A DNA stretch of 30,572 nt, taken from positions 1 to 30,572 of the forward strand of contig DASXRQ010000126.1 of the NCBI GenBank assembly GCA_036506495.1, in the 5' to 3' direction. The translations under genes were made by a program, and so were the position numbers. Of this stretch, positions 1-7,644 are shown in pieces. The DNA comes from DASXRC01 sp036506495. GTDB lineage: Bacteria; Actinomycetota; Actinomycetes; Mycobacteriales; Micromonosporaceae. Each line of letters opens with the position of its first letter. Position 1 is the first letter of the stretch. Below the pieces are notes generated by a model, which was given only the letters and a program-made list of their open reading frames with translations, ran no database searches and was not told the DNA's origin.

Positions 1-1
1 C

Positions 2-679
2 TGGGGCTCGGTCAACCCGCTGGAGGGGCGCAAGGCGCTCGACCTGATGGAACGCCAGGTGGGCGAGTTCGGCGCCCGGGCCTTCAAGTTCTACAACGTC
101 CGGTACGACTACGGCTCGCCGTACCCGTGGCGGATGGACGATCCCCGTGTGGCGTTCCCGGTCTTCGAGAAGGCGCGCGACCTCGGCGTCAACCTGATCG
201 GCGTACACAAGGGCGTTCCGCTCGGCCCCCAGCCGATCGAACACACGCAGACGTGGGACATGGACGGGGCCGCCGCCAACTTCCCCGACCTCAACTTCGT
301 CATCTTCCACGTCGGCCTGCCGTTCCTCGACGAGACCTGCTGGCAGCTCATCCGCTACCCGAACCTGTACGCCTCGCTGGCTGCCACGGTCAACTTCCTG
401 GTGCGGGCTCCCCGGATGTTCGCGGAGATCCTCGGAAAGCTGCTGTTCTGGTGCGGGGAAGACAAGATCATCTACGGCTCGGAGGCGCCCATCTTCCACC
501 CGCAGTGGGCGCTGCGCGCGTTCATGGACTTCCAGATCCCCGAGGACCTGTGCGCCGGCTACGGCTACCCGCAGCTCACCGATGTGGCCAAGCGGAAGAT
601 CCTCGGCGAGAACCTGCTCCGCCTGCACGGCATGGACGTCGCCGACGCGAGGACGCGACTAGGGCGCACGCGCAACTGA
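2..679 (+). CDS. Amidohydrolase family protein, 3' part (N-terminus outside window)
   Basis: The reading frame is open from base 2 and ends at TGA 677-679, so the N-terminus lies upstream of the window. The visible part looks like the C-terminal half of a COG2159-type TIM-barrel amidohydrolase. It has a VHKG histidine, then FHVG, then a YGSEAP segment, and ends in the usual 'KRKILGENLLRLHG' helix. In most COG2159 enzymes the late metal-binding motif is GSD/GTD-x-P; here the acid is Glu (GSEAP), which could be a subfamily trait. The substrate cannot be read from the sequence. A 179-bp gap with operator-like repeats separates it from the next gene, so the two need not share a transcript. Confidence 0.85.
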   Translation, partial: WGSVNPLEGRKALDLMERQVGEFGARAFKFYNVRYDYGSPYPWRMDDPRVAFPVFEKARDLGVNLIGVHKGVPLGPQPIEHTQTWDMDGAAANFPDLNFVIFHVGLPFLDETCWQLIRYPNLYASLAATVNFLVRAPRMFAEILGKLLFWCGEDKIIYGSEAPIFHPQWALRAFMDFQIPEDLCAGYGYPQLTDVAKRKILGENLLRLHGMDVADARTRLGRTRN

Positions 680-703
680 CGGGCCCGCCCCCCTTTTCGC
701 GCC

Positions 704-759
704 GATCTAGGGCGAATGCTGGCTAGTTGATCTCTAACCACCAGTATTCACCCTAGATC
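704..759. promoter_or_regulatory. Operator-like inverted repeat upstream of the flavoprotein gene
   Basis: Bases 704-722 (GATCTAGGGCGAATGCTGG) and 741-759 are inverted copies matching at 17 of 19 positions, with an 18-bp spacer. The CTAGATCGACCG at 753-764, which begins inside the right arm, is repeated at 775-786. The cluster lies 73-155 bp upstream of the start at 859, where a transcription factor would be expected to bind. A CATAAT at 814-819 is a possible -10 element, but no convincing -35 is properly spaced. No regulator gene is adjacent. Confidence 0.5.
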
Positions 760-858
760 GACCGATGGTGAGGGCTAGATCGACCGGTTGTGGGGGGCGA
801 GCTCGCGTCGGGTCATAATCGTCGCCTACCGCCTACCCCAGACCGATCGGAGCGACCC

Positions 859-3318
859 ATGCCCCAGCCGAGCGCCGTGCCGGATCGCGCCCGTGTCGTG
901 GTCATCGGCGGCGGGGTCATCGGCACCTCGGTGGCGTACCACCTGGCGAAGCTGGGATGCACGGACGTGGCGCTGCTGGAGCGCGACCGCTTGACCTCCG
1001 GCACGACCTGGCACGCGGCGGGCCTCATGGTCACGTTCGGCTCGCTCTCCGAGACCTCCACCGAGATGCGCAGGTACACGCGCGACCTGTACGCCGAGCT
1101 CGAGGCGGAGACCGGCCTGTCCACCGGCCTGAAGCAGGTCGGCTTCGTGCAGGTGACGACCGACCCGGACCGGCTCGAGGAGTACCGCCGGGTGGCGGCG
1201 TTCAACCGGCTCTGCGGCGTGGACGTGCACGAGATCTCCCCCGGCGACGTCAAGGAGCTGTGGCCGCTGGCGCGCACCGACGACATCCTCGCCGGCTTCT
1301 ACGTCGCCGAGGACGGTCGCGCCAACCCGGTCGACGTGACGATGTCGCTGGCCAAGGGCGCTCGCATGCGGGGCGTACGCGTTCTGGAGGGTGTCCCGGT
1401 CACCGGGGTAATCACGGCCGGCGGGACCGTCACCGGCGTGCGGACCCCGTACGGCGACATCGAGGCGGAGTACGTCGTCAACTGCGCCGGCATGTGGGCG
1501 CGCCAGCTCGGCGAGCAGGCCGGCGTCAACATCCCGCTGCAGGCCGCCGAGCACTACTACCTGATCACCGAGCCGATCGAGGGCATGGACGGCTCGCTGC
1601 CCGTGCTCGAGGACCCGTCGTCGTACGGCTACTTCCGCGAGGAGGGCTCCGGGCTGATGATCGGCCTGTTCGAGGCCGTGTGCGCCCCGTGGCGGGTGGA
1701 CGGGATCCCGGAGAACTTCTCGTTTGGGGAGCTCCCGCCCGACTGGGACCGGATGGCGCCCTATCTCGAGACGGCCATGGCGCGAGTGCCGGTGTCGCTG
1801 GACGCGGGCGTCCGGACGTTCTTCTGCGGACCGGAGAGCTTCACCCCGGATCTGCTGCCGATCGTCGGCGAGGCGCCGGAGCTGAGGAACTACTTCGTGG
1901 CGGCCGGACTTAACTCGATCGGCATCCTGACCGGCGGCGGGATCGGGCGGGCGCTCGCTCACTGGATCCTGGACGGTCGTGCCGACATCGACATCACCGG
2001 CATCAACATCGACCGCCTGCATGGATACCAGCGCAACCCGGAGTACCGCGCGGCGCGTACCGTCGAATCGCTCGGCATGGTCTACGCGTGCCACTACCCC
2101 GGCAAGCCCATGAAGACCGCCCGCGGCGCGAAGCTGTCCCCCATCCACCACAAGCTGGTCGAGCGCCGCGCCTACTTCAAGGATGTCAGCGGCTGGGAGG
2201 GCGCCGACTGGTACGCCCCGGAGGGGGTCGAACCGACGGTCGAGAGGCTGTCCTGGGGCCGGCAGAACTGGTTCCCGTACTGGGCGGCCGAGCACCACGC
2301 CACCCGTGAGGGCGTGATCCTCATGGACATGTCGTTCATGTCGAAGTTCCTCGTGCAGGGGCGGGACGCCGGGCGTGCGCTCGAATACATCTCGGCGAAC
2401 CATGTCGACGGCGAGCCCGGCGTGATCACGTACACCCAGTGGCTCAACGACGGCGGCACGCTGGAGGCCGACCTCACCGTGACGAAGCTGGACGACGACC
2501 GGTTCTGGGTGGTCGCGTCGGACTCGGCCCATCGCCACGCGGAGACGTGGCTCCGCCGGCACATCGGGGACGCGCACGCGTTCGTCACCGACGTGACGTC
2601 GGGCTACGCCCAGATCAACATCCAGGGCCCGCGATCGCGGGAGCTCCTCGAATCGGTGACCTCCGCGGACGTGTCCAACGAGGCCTTCCCGTTCCGCACC
2701 GCGCGCGAGATCGACCTTGGGTACGCCCGGGTGCTGTGCATCCGCATCACCTACCTGGGCGAGCTGGGCTACGAGCTCTACATCCCTGCCGAACAGGCGG
2801 TACACGTGTACGACCGCCTTGTCGCCGCCGGCGAGGCCGTGGGCCTACGCCACGCCGGCCTCAAGGCGCTGTCGAGCCTGCGGATGGAGAAGGGGTACCG
2901 GGACTACGGCCACGACATCGACAACACCGACTCGGTGCTCGAGGCGGGCCTCGGGTTCGCGGTCGCGCTGGACAAGCCGGGCGGCTTCATAGGCCGGGAC
3001 GCGGTGCTGGCCCGCAAGTCCGCGGGCCCGCTCACCCGGCGGCTGGTCCAGGTCCTGATCACCGACCCGGAGCCGCTGATGTTCCACGCCGAGGTGGTGC
3101 GCCGCAACGGCCGGCCGCTCGGCTACATCCGCGCCGCGTCGTACGGCTTCAGCCTTGGCGGCGCGGTCGGGCTCGCGATGATCGATGCGGGCGAGCCCAT
3201 CGACCAGGCGTGGCTGGACGTCGGCGAGTGGACGGTCGAGATCGGCGCGGGGCGCCATCCGGCGAGGGTGTCCCTGCGGCCCATGTACGACCCGAAGAAC
3301 GAGCGCATCAGGATGTAG
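859..3318 (+). CDS. FAD-dependent oxidoreductase, dimethylglycine/sarcosine dehydrogenase family
   Basis: The 819-aa protein has the two-part architecture of dimethylglycine and sarcosine dehydrogenases. An N-terminal DAO-type FAD domain is marked by GGGVIG at residues 17-22. A C-terminal GCV_T/GCV_T_C aminomethyltransferase-like half runs from about residue 430 to the end and includes the 'YGHDID' and 'EAGLGFAV' segments. The SGTTWHAAGL stretch (47-57) contains His52, the position that carries covalent FAD in family members. These enzymes oxidatively remove N-methyl groups and pass the one-carbon unit to tetrahydrofolate; the actual substrate here is unknown. ATG 859 is preferred over the upstream in-frame GTG at 790 because GGAG lies 6 nt ahead of it and the FAD fold begins about 12 residues later. 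Length is normal for the family. Confidence 0.9.
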   Translation: MPQPSAVPDRARVVVIGGGVIGTSVAYHLAKLGCTDVALLERDRLTSGTTWHAAGLMVTFGSLSETSTEMRRYTRDLYAELEAETGLSTGLKQVGFVQVTTDPDRLEEYRRVAAFNRLCGVDVHEISPGDVKELWPLARTDDILAGFYVAEDGRANPVDVTMSLAKGARMRGVRVLEGVPVTGVITAGGTVTGVRTPYGDIEAEYVVNCAGMWARQLGEQAGVNIPLQAAEHYYLITEPIEGMDGSLPVLEDPSSYGYFREEGSGLMIGLFEAVCAPWRVDGIPENFSFGELPPDWDRMAPYLETAMARVPVSLDAGVRTFFCGPESFTPDLLPIVGEAPELRNYFVAAGLNSIGILTGGGIGRALAHWILDGRADIDITGINIDRLHGYQRNPEYRAARTVESLGMVYACHYPGKPMKTARGAKLSPIHHKLVERRAYFKDVSGWEGADWYAPEGVEPTVERLSWGRQNWFPYWAAEHHATREGVILMDMSFMSKFLVQGRDAGRALEYISANHVDGEPGVITYTQWLNDGGTLEADLTVTKLDDDRFWVVASDSAHRHAETWLRRHIGDAHAFVTDVTSGYAQINIQGPRSRELLESVTSADVSNEAFPFRTAREIDLGYARVLCIRITYLGELGYELYIPAEQAVHVYDRLVAAGEAVGLRHAGLKALSSLRMEKGYRDYGHDIDNTDSVLEAGLGFAVALDKPGGFIGRDAVLARKSAGPLTRRLVQVLITDPEPLMFHAEVVRRNGRPLGYIRAASYGFSLGGAVGLAMIDAGEPIDQAWLDVGEWTVEIGAGRHPARVSLRPMYDPKNERIRM

Positions 3319-3399
3319 CCCACGCTCGCCGCAACCTTGCAGAGGTTGGGGCATCCCGCCCACCCGGACACCCCAGCCCGTGCTGGGTTGCGATGATCA
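3319..3399 (+). repeat. Dispersed intergenic element, copy A
   Basis: After the stop codon of the flavoprotein gene comes CCC plus four bases, then a 74-nt element (3326-3399). Its first 24 bases match copy B at 26990-26967 (minus strand) except for one base. Its last 22 bases match copy B at 19 of 22 positions; the middle is diverged. The left end folds as CAACCT-TGCAG-AGGTTG. The ends are partly inverted (CGCAACC versus GGTTGCG). It holds no ORF. It could be a REP-like mobile repeat or a conserved 3'-UTR RNA structure. Confidence 0.6.
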
Positions 3400-3438
3400 A
3401 GCTGGCGTAGGGTCTGCCTGCCGAGCCAGGATGACGGT

Positions 3439-3771
3439 GTGCCGGCCGACCACATGGCAACCCTCATCCTCATCGCCGTCCTCGTCGCGGCGTTCGCGCT
3501 CGCGATCAGGGTGATCGTCGTCGCCCGGCGTCGAGCCGACCTCGGCTACCGGCCGCTGGGCGAGGTCGTGGTGCGGTGCCGCGACGGCCACCTCTTCACG
3601 ACGATCTGGGTCCCGCTCATGTCGTTCAAGGCGATTCGGCTTGGCTGGATCAGGCTTCAGTACTGTCCGGTCGGCGAACACTGGACATTCGTCACTCCGG
3701 TGCCAGACTCGAACCTGACCAATCGAGAACGGCGGGTCGCCGACAGGTACCACGACGGGCCGATCCCCTGA
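3439..3771 (+). CDS. Small single-pass membrane protein of unknown function
   Basis: The 110-aa product has one hydrophobic N-terminal helix (about residues 8-27, LILIAVLVAAFALAIRVIVV) followed by RRR, which predicts a cytoplasmic C-terminal domain. That domain carries a VVRCRDGHLF stretch and, about 30 residues later, a CPVGEHW stretch. The two Cys-x(n)-His-like pairs could bind a metal, but this is inference. The start chosen is GTG 3439, with AGGA at 3428-3431; ATG 3454 is the alternative but has no visible ribosome binding site. The gene follows the dispersed element and converges on the VOC gene with no gap. I recognise it only as a conserved actinobacterial hypothetical type. Confidence 0.7.
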   Translation: MPADHMATLILIAVLVAAFALAIRVIVVARRRADLGYRPLGEVVVRCRDGHLFTTIWVPLMSFKAIRLGWIRLQYCPVGEHWTFVTPVPDSNLTNRERRVADRYHDGPIP

Positions 3772-4158
3772 TCAGCTGGCCTTCTGGTGGATCATCCAGT
3801 GGTGGCCGTACGGGTCGGCCAGCCGGCCGCCGCGGATGCCGTACTCCGTGTCATGGATCGGGAAGACCACGCTGCCGCCGTGCGCGAGCATCGCCTCGGC
3901 GACCGCGTCGGCCGACTCCACGACGATCGCGATGATGACCGGCGTGCCACCGAGCGTGCTGGGCGATGGATCGCCGTCGTCCTCATCCTTGATGGCGAGC
4001 CGCGCCGGGCCGACGGTGACCTCGGCGTGCACGATCTTGCCCCGCTCGTCGGTGTGCCGCTCGGTCTCCTGGGCGTCGAACGCGGCCACGTAGAAGGCGA
4101 TCGCCCCGGCCGCGTCGGACACGACCAGACGGGGATTGAGCGCGGATATCTGGGCCAT
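3772..4158 (-). CDS. VOC (glyoxalase/bleomycin-resistance fold) family protein, PhnB-like
   Basis: The 128-aa protein begins with the beta-alpha-beta pattern of PhnB-type VOC proteins (NPRLVVSDAAGAIAFYVAAF) and ends with 'LADPYGHHWMIHQ', the closing motif of this group. VOC proteins are small dimers that either bind a metal for catalysis or sequester a ligand. Nothing in the sequence separates these roles. The classical glyoxalase metal-ligand set cannot be assigned with confidence. It is on the minus strand, downstream of trmB with a 47-bp gap, so it may be the last gene of that transcript. Confidence 0.85.
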   Translation of the reverse strand: MAQISALNPRLVVSDAAGAIAFYVAAFDAQETERHTDERGKIVHAEVTVGPARLAIKDEDDGDPSPSTLGGTPVIIAIVVESADAVAEAMLAHGGSVVFPIHDTEYGIRGGRLADPYGHHWMIHQKAS

Positions 4159-4205
4159 ACCACCATGGTGCCGCGGTCCATCCCGGCCGTGCAGTCGCGC
4201 GCTGG

Positions 4206-4892
4206 TTACCTCCGGCGGAAGACGAGGTCGAAGCTCTTTCGGCCATCCTCGGCCGCGCGGGCCTCGTACTTGGTCACGGGCCGCGCCGCTGCCCGCGGTG
4301 CGAAGCCGTCATGGGCGTTGACCAGATCCGGGTCGGCGGTCATCGCCACCAGCATCGACGACGCGTAGTCGGGCCAGTCGGTCGCGCAGTGCAGCGTGCC
4401 ACCGGGCGCCAGCCGCGAGGCGAGCAGGCGTACGTGCACCGACTGCATGAGCCGCCGCTTGTGGTGCCGCCCCTTCGGCCACGGATCGGGGAAGAACACG
4501 TGCACCGCGTCCAGGCTCGCCGGCGCGAGCTGGTGGCGTACCAGCTCCAGGGCGTCGCCGTGACCCACCCGCACGTTGGCCAGCTCGCGCTCCTCGATGA
4601 GCGCGAGCAGGTTGGCGACGCCCGGCGTGTGCACGTCGACGGCGAGGTAGTCGCGCACCGGATCGGCGGCTGCCATCCGCGCGGTCGTCTCCCCCATTCC
4701 GGAGCCGATCTCCAGCACGAGAGGCGCGAAGCGGCCGAAGACCGCGACCCGGTCGAGCGGGACGCGCGAGATCGGCACGCCGTACCGCGGCCACAGGCGG
4801 TCCAGCGCGTCCCGGTGGCGGGCGCCCTGCCTGCCCCGCCGCGGGTGGTATGTCCGGATCGGCGGGTGGGCGTCAAGGTCAACGTCGGTCAC
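4206..4892 (-). CDS. trmB: tRNA (guanine-N7-)-methyltransferase TrmB
   Basis: This enzyme transfers a methyl group from S-adenosylmethionine to N7 of G46 in the tRNA variable loop. At 228 aa it is the usual bacterial length. EIGSGMGE (residues 61-68) is the SAM-binding motif I. FFPDPWPK followed by GRHHKRR (133-147) is the TrmB signature that contacts tRNA and the active site. The C-terminus ends in the typical 'FDLVFRRR'. The start codon is GTG with no clear Shine-Dalgarno sequence. A hairpin at 4925-4945 separates it from the upstream transglutaminase-like gene, so it may have its own promoter. Confidence 0.95.
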   Translation of the reverse strand: MTDVDLDAHPPIRTYHPRRGRQGARHRDALDRLWPRYGVPISRVPLDRVAVFGRFAPLVLEIGSGMGETTARMAAADPVRDYLAVDVHTPGVANLLALIEERELANVRVGHGDALELVRHQLAPASLDAVHVFFPDPWPKGRHHKRRLMQSVHVRLLASRLAPGGTLHCATDWPDYASSMLVAMTADPDLVNAHDGFAPRAAARPVTKYEARAAEDGRKSFDLVFRRR

Positions 4893-4924
4893 AGCGGAGC
4901 CAAGCGTACGCGGCCTCCGTTCCG

Positions 4925-4945
4925 CCCAACTCCGTCAGAGTTGGG
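4925..4945 (-). terminator. Hairpin overlapping the stop codon of the transglutaminase-like gene
   Basis: CCCAACTC-CGTCA-GAGTTGGG forms a perfect 8-bp stem with a 5-nt loop. The stop codon of the minus-strand transglutaminase-like gene (4935-4937) lies inside the structure. There is no U-tract, as is common for actinobacterial terminators. It sits between that gene and trmB and probably limits read-through. Confidence 0.5.
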
Positions 4946-5873
4946 GTACTGGCTCCCTGGCCTTCAGGTCCACCCACATCGTCTCGCCGGTCGGCGAGTG
5001 GCACCGGACACGGTCGCCCGGGCGCAGCCGCGGGTCGGCCGCGTACCGCCGGATCAGCTCGCCCTCGGCGGCCTCGTCGCCGTCGTCGGCGGCGAGCAGC
5101 AGTGCGGCCACGTCGTCCACCAGACCGACGTCCGGCAGCGGCACTCCGGCGGCCGGGTCGAGGTCGGCCAGCGAGCCACCCACGACCGGGTCGGTCATGG
5201 CGCCCCAGCCGTCCCAGAGCAGCAGCTCGTCCCGGCGCCGGTGGGCGAGCTCGATCAGCACCTCGTCGTAGACGAACCACTCGCCGCGGAACGGAAGCCC
5301 AGGATCCACGCCGTACGCGCCGGCGTCGACCTCGCCCCGCCGGAACGCCGCCCAGACCTGCGCCGCCGTCTCGAACGCTGACCCGCGCGGGACGTCGCAC
5401 GCGTCGAACCCCCATCCGGCGGCGGGGTCGAGCTGGGCGTCCACCCAGACCCAGCGGTCACCGTCCCAGTGCTCGACGACGACGTGGTCATGGTGGAACG
5501 GCGGCGCGAAGTACGACGCGAACCCGACCCGGCTGCGCGCCGGCACGCCACGGTGGCGCAGCGCGGCGACGGTCAACAGCGTGAAGTCGCGGCAACAGCC
5601 GGCGACCCGCTCGGCGGCCGGTCGCGGGGCATCCAGCGGCACGCCGAAACGAGCCTGGTCGGTCGCCAGGATGCGCTCGACCCACCGGTTGTTGATCTCC
5701 GCGAGGCGGTCGTCAGTGAACTCAATGCCGGACGCCCGGTAGTGGACGATCACGTTGCGGATCACCGCGGTCAGCTCGCGGATGTCGGTGGGCAACGCCT
5801 CGAGCAGCGGGGCGTACGGACCGGGATCCGTGTACGCGGAGTGCCGGGCGTACTCCTCGTGCGGGCTCATCAT
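4935..5873 (-). CDS. Transglutaminase-like domain protein
   Basis: The 312-aa product has a transglutaminase-like cysteine-protease fold. The likely catalytic Cys is in 'VAGCCRDFTLL' (Cys93/Cys94), the His in 'FHHDHVVVEHW' (His130), and the Asp in 'WVWVDAQLDP' (Asp145), in the order expected for the family. No signal peptide is visible, so it should act in the cytoplasm. The start ATG at 5873 overlaps the TGA of the upstream MerR-family gene (ATGA) and has an AGAGG just ahead. This indicates translational coupling, and the pair is probably controlled by that regulator. The natural substrate is unknown. Confidence 0.82.
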   Translation of the reverse strand: MMSPHEEYARHSAYTDPGPYAPLLEALPTDIRELTAVIRNVIVHYRASGIEFTDDRLAEINNRWVERILATDQARFGVPLDAPRPAAERVAGCCRDFTLLTVAALRHRGVPARSRVGFASYFAPPFHHDHVVVEHWDGDRWVWVDAQLDPAAGWGFDACDVPRGSAFETAAQVWAAFRRGEVDAGAYGVDPGLPFRGEWFVYDEVLIELAHRRRDELLLWDGWGAMTDPVVGGSLADLDPAAGVPLPDVGLVDDVAALLLAADDGDEAAEGELIRRYAADPRLRPGDRVRCHSPTGETMWVDLKAREPVPQL

Positions 5874-6739
5874 GGGATCCTCTCGACGGCGGCTATGGGC
5901 TGGGCGACGTGCACGAACGGGTCGGTGCCAGCGATCTGGTCCCCGGGTGCGAAGTAGACCTCGCGGGGCGCGCCGAGGAACGGCCTGCCGGACCGGCGCA
6001 CCCACCCCTCGACGGCGTCATAGGCCAGCATGATCTGCGGGTAGCCGCACTCGTCGCGGGTGAGCGTGCAGTACGCCTCCGTGTGCGCGGGCTCGATCCG
6101 GATGACGATCGGTCCCGCGGGCTCCACCACGCCGGTGAACGGCACGCAGACTTCGACCGGTGCTCGGTTGTCCGGCGTGACCAGCCCGTGGTAGATCCAC
6201 CACTCCTCGCAGGTGGTGGCGGCGCTGCTCGCGGCGAGGTGGTCGCGCACGGTGCCGGCGCTGCCCATCATCGTCTCCACCAGGTCCTGCTGGTCGACTT
6301 CGCGGCGGATCGTGGCGATCTTCGTATCGGCGACGTCGCGGAGCCGGACGGCGTACCGCGCGGCCGCTGCCTCCGCCGTCCGGGTGAGCTGCGCGCGCAG
6401 GTACTCCAGCGTGCCCCGCTTATCCGCGATCGACGCCTCCTGTGCGGCCCACCATCGCTCGAGCCGAGCGACAGCCTCGGCGTCGTCGCCGGCGAGCACC
6501 TCGGCGACGGTTGCCAGCGGCATGTCCAGCCGCCGCAGGAGGCTGATCCGACGGGCACGCTCGACCTGTTCGACGGAGTAGAAGCGGTAGCCGCTCGCCG
6601 GGTCGACCTCGGCCGGCGGTAGCAGGCCCGACAGGTCGTACAGGCGCAGCGCCTTGTGGGAGAGCCCGGTTCGGCGCCCGAACTCGCTGATCGTCAGCCG
6701 GGGACGCCGGATGTCCTGCGCGGCGTGCGGTTCGCTCAC
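5870..6739 (-). CDS. MerR-family transcriptional regulator with GyrI-like effector domain
   Basis: Residues 14-84 form the MerR winged helix-turn-helix ('LTISEFGRRTGLSHKALRLYD' onward, through 'SGYRFYSVEQVERAR'). A coiled dimerisation helix follows, then a C-terminal GyrI/BmrR-like ligand-binding domain ending about residue 289. MerR activators of this type untwist promoters with 19-bp spacers on binding a small molecule. No Cys-rich metal loop is present, so an organic ligand is more likely. GTG 6739 is chosen over GTG 6745 because a -10-like AAGACT at 6752-6747 would place the transcript start at about 6739, giving a leaderless message. The gene is coupled to the transglutaminase-like gene through an ATGA overlap. 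Confidence 0.85.
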   Translation of the reverse strand: MSEPHAAQDIRRPRLTISEFGRRTGLSHKALRLYDLSGLLPPAEVDPASGYRFYSVEQVERARRISLLRRLDMPLATVAEVLAGDDAEAVARLERWWAAQEASIADKRGTLEYLRAQLTRTAEAAAARYAVRLRDVADTKIATIRREVDQQDLVETMMGSAGTVRDHLAASSAATTCEEWWIYHGLVTPDNRAPVEVCVPFTGVVEPAGPIVIRIEPAHTEAYCTLTRDECGYPQIMLAYDAVEGWVRRSGRPFLGAPREVYFAPGDQIAGTDPFVHVAQPIAAVERIP

Positions 6740-6747
6740 GGCCACAA

Positions 6748-6780
6748 GTCTTCACCCTGCCCCAAGGGCCGAGTAAAGTC
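6748..6780 (-). promoter_or_regulatory. MerR-type promoter/operator with 19-bp spacer
   Basis: Arms 6748-6762 and 6766-6780 are inverted and match at 11 of 15 positions around a 3-bp centre. Read on the minus strand, TTTACT (6777-6772) and AAGACT (6752-6747) are 19 bp apart, the long spacer typical of MerR-activated promoters, and the dyad is centred on that spacer. The -10 ends 7 nt before GTG 6739. This predicts autoregulation and a leaderless transcript. Confidence 0.5.
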
Positions 6781-6790
6781 CGCGTCCGCG

Positions 6791-7339
6791 TCAGACCGTT
6801 CCCACGCTGATCGCCGCCACGGCCGCGAGCTTGTGCTCCTTGCGCCACGGCGGACCGGCCGCGCGGCCGAGGGCGCCGACCGCCTCGGCCAGGTCGCCGA
6901 CCAGCCGCGACTCGGCCAGCCGCCGGCGGAGTCCCACCCCGCGCAGCCCCAGGTCGGCGGCCGCGTCGAGCAGCGCGTCCCGGTAGAGCTGTCCCTCGGC
7001 GGCGTGCATCAGCGTGTGCGCGGCCAGGATCGCGGCGAGCGAGTCCGGCACCGGGTGGTCGCCGACCACGACGCCCACGGCGTCCACGGATCCGATCTCG
7101 CCGACCAGCTCGGTCAGTCGGCGCGTGGTGACCTCGGCGACGGCGTCGACGGCACGGCGTACCAACGTCTCGGCCTGTGCCAGCGGCAGGCCGGCGGCCG
7201 CGTGGTACGCCTGGTTCGGTGCCCGCCCCTCGGTCAGGTCGAGCGCCCACCGTCCGATCAGGACCGGGCTGCCGCCGCCGTCGTCGATCGCCACGCCGAC
7301 CGCCGACCCGGTTCGACTGCACACCCCGAGTACCCGCAC
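6791..7339 (-). CDS. Uncharacterised 182-aa protein
   Basis: I do not recognise this family. The protein opens with 'MRVLGVCSRTGSAVGVAIDDGG', which resembles the first two strands of an RNase H-like/RuvX or RuvC fold (beta strand, turn with small residues, then strand with an acidic end). The central part contains 'DAVGVVVGDHPVPDSLAAILAAH', a second strand with Asp. The similarity is by eye only and catalysis is not claimed. The rest is alanine-rich helix. The start is GTG without a strong ribosome binding site. It lies 37 bp after the DUF6510 gene on the same strand, and could be the tail of that operon. Confidence 0.6.
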   Translation of the reverse strand: MRVLGVCSRTGSAVGVAIDDGGGSPVLIGRWALDLTEGRAPNQAYHAAAGLPLAQAETLVRRAVDAVAEVTTRRLTELVGEIGSVDAVGVVVGDHPVPDSLAAILAAHTLMHAAEGQLYRDALLDAAADLGLRGVGLRRRLAESRLVGDLAEAVGALGRAAGPPWRKEHKLAAVAAISVGTV

Positions 7340-7376
7340 GGCACCACTTCACCACGCCGCGGCTCGCGTGTCTTGG

Positions 7377-7643
7377 TCAGTCCGGCATCGGCAGCTGCAG
7401 GTAGCGGAGGCCGGTGAGGTCCAGCCAGGCCCGGCCGGGACCACGGACCACCCGCAGCACCACGTCCTCGCAGTTCAGGCACCGCGCCACGAGGCCGGGC
7501 GCGCGGTTGTAGACCCGCGCCTCGCCCAGCATCGCGACCGTGCCGCAACTCACGCATGCGCCCTGCGCCATGGTCACGTCCATCGTGAAGATCTCACCCA
7601 GCGTGCCCGCCAGGTCGTTGCCGTCGACCCAGGTGTCGGTCAT
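7377..7643 (-). CDS. DUF6510 family zinc-ribbon-like protein
   Basis: The 88-aa protein carries two CxxC pairs, Cys30-Cys33 and Cys55-Cys58, arranged like a zinc ribbon. Its overall pattern matches the DUF6510 family, whose function is unknown. The ATG starts one base after the TGA of the reductase gene (TGAgATG), with GGAGG 6 nt upstream. Translation is therefore coupled to the reductase. The sulfite-oxidase-like/reductase/DUF6510 order suggests a role in assembling or regulating that redox pair, but this is inference from context only. Confidence 0.85.
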   Translation of the reverse strand: MTDTWVDGNDLAGTLGEIFTMDVTMAQGACVSCGTVAMLGEARVYNRAPGLVARCLNCEDVVLRVVRGPGRAWLDLTGLRYLQLPMPD

Positions 7644-7644
7644 C

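Noticed and set aside
826..2805. 659-aa minus-strand ORF opposite the flavoprotein gene
   Set aside because: It is an antisense shadow of a strongly conserved gene; its product is rich in Arg, Val and His and has no recognisable domain.
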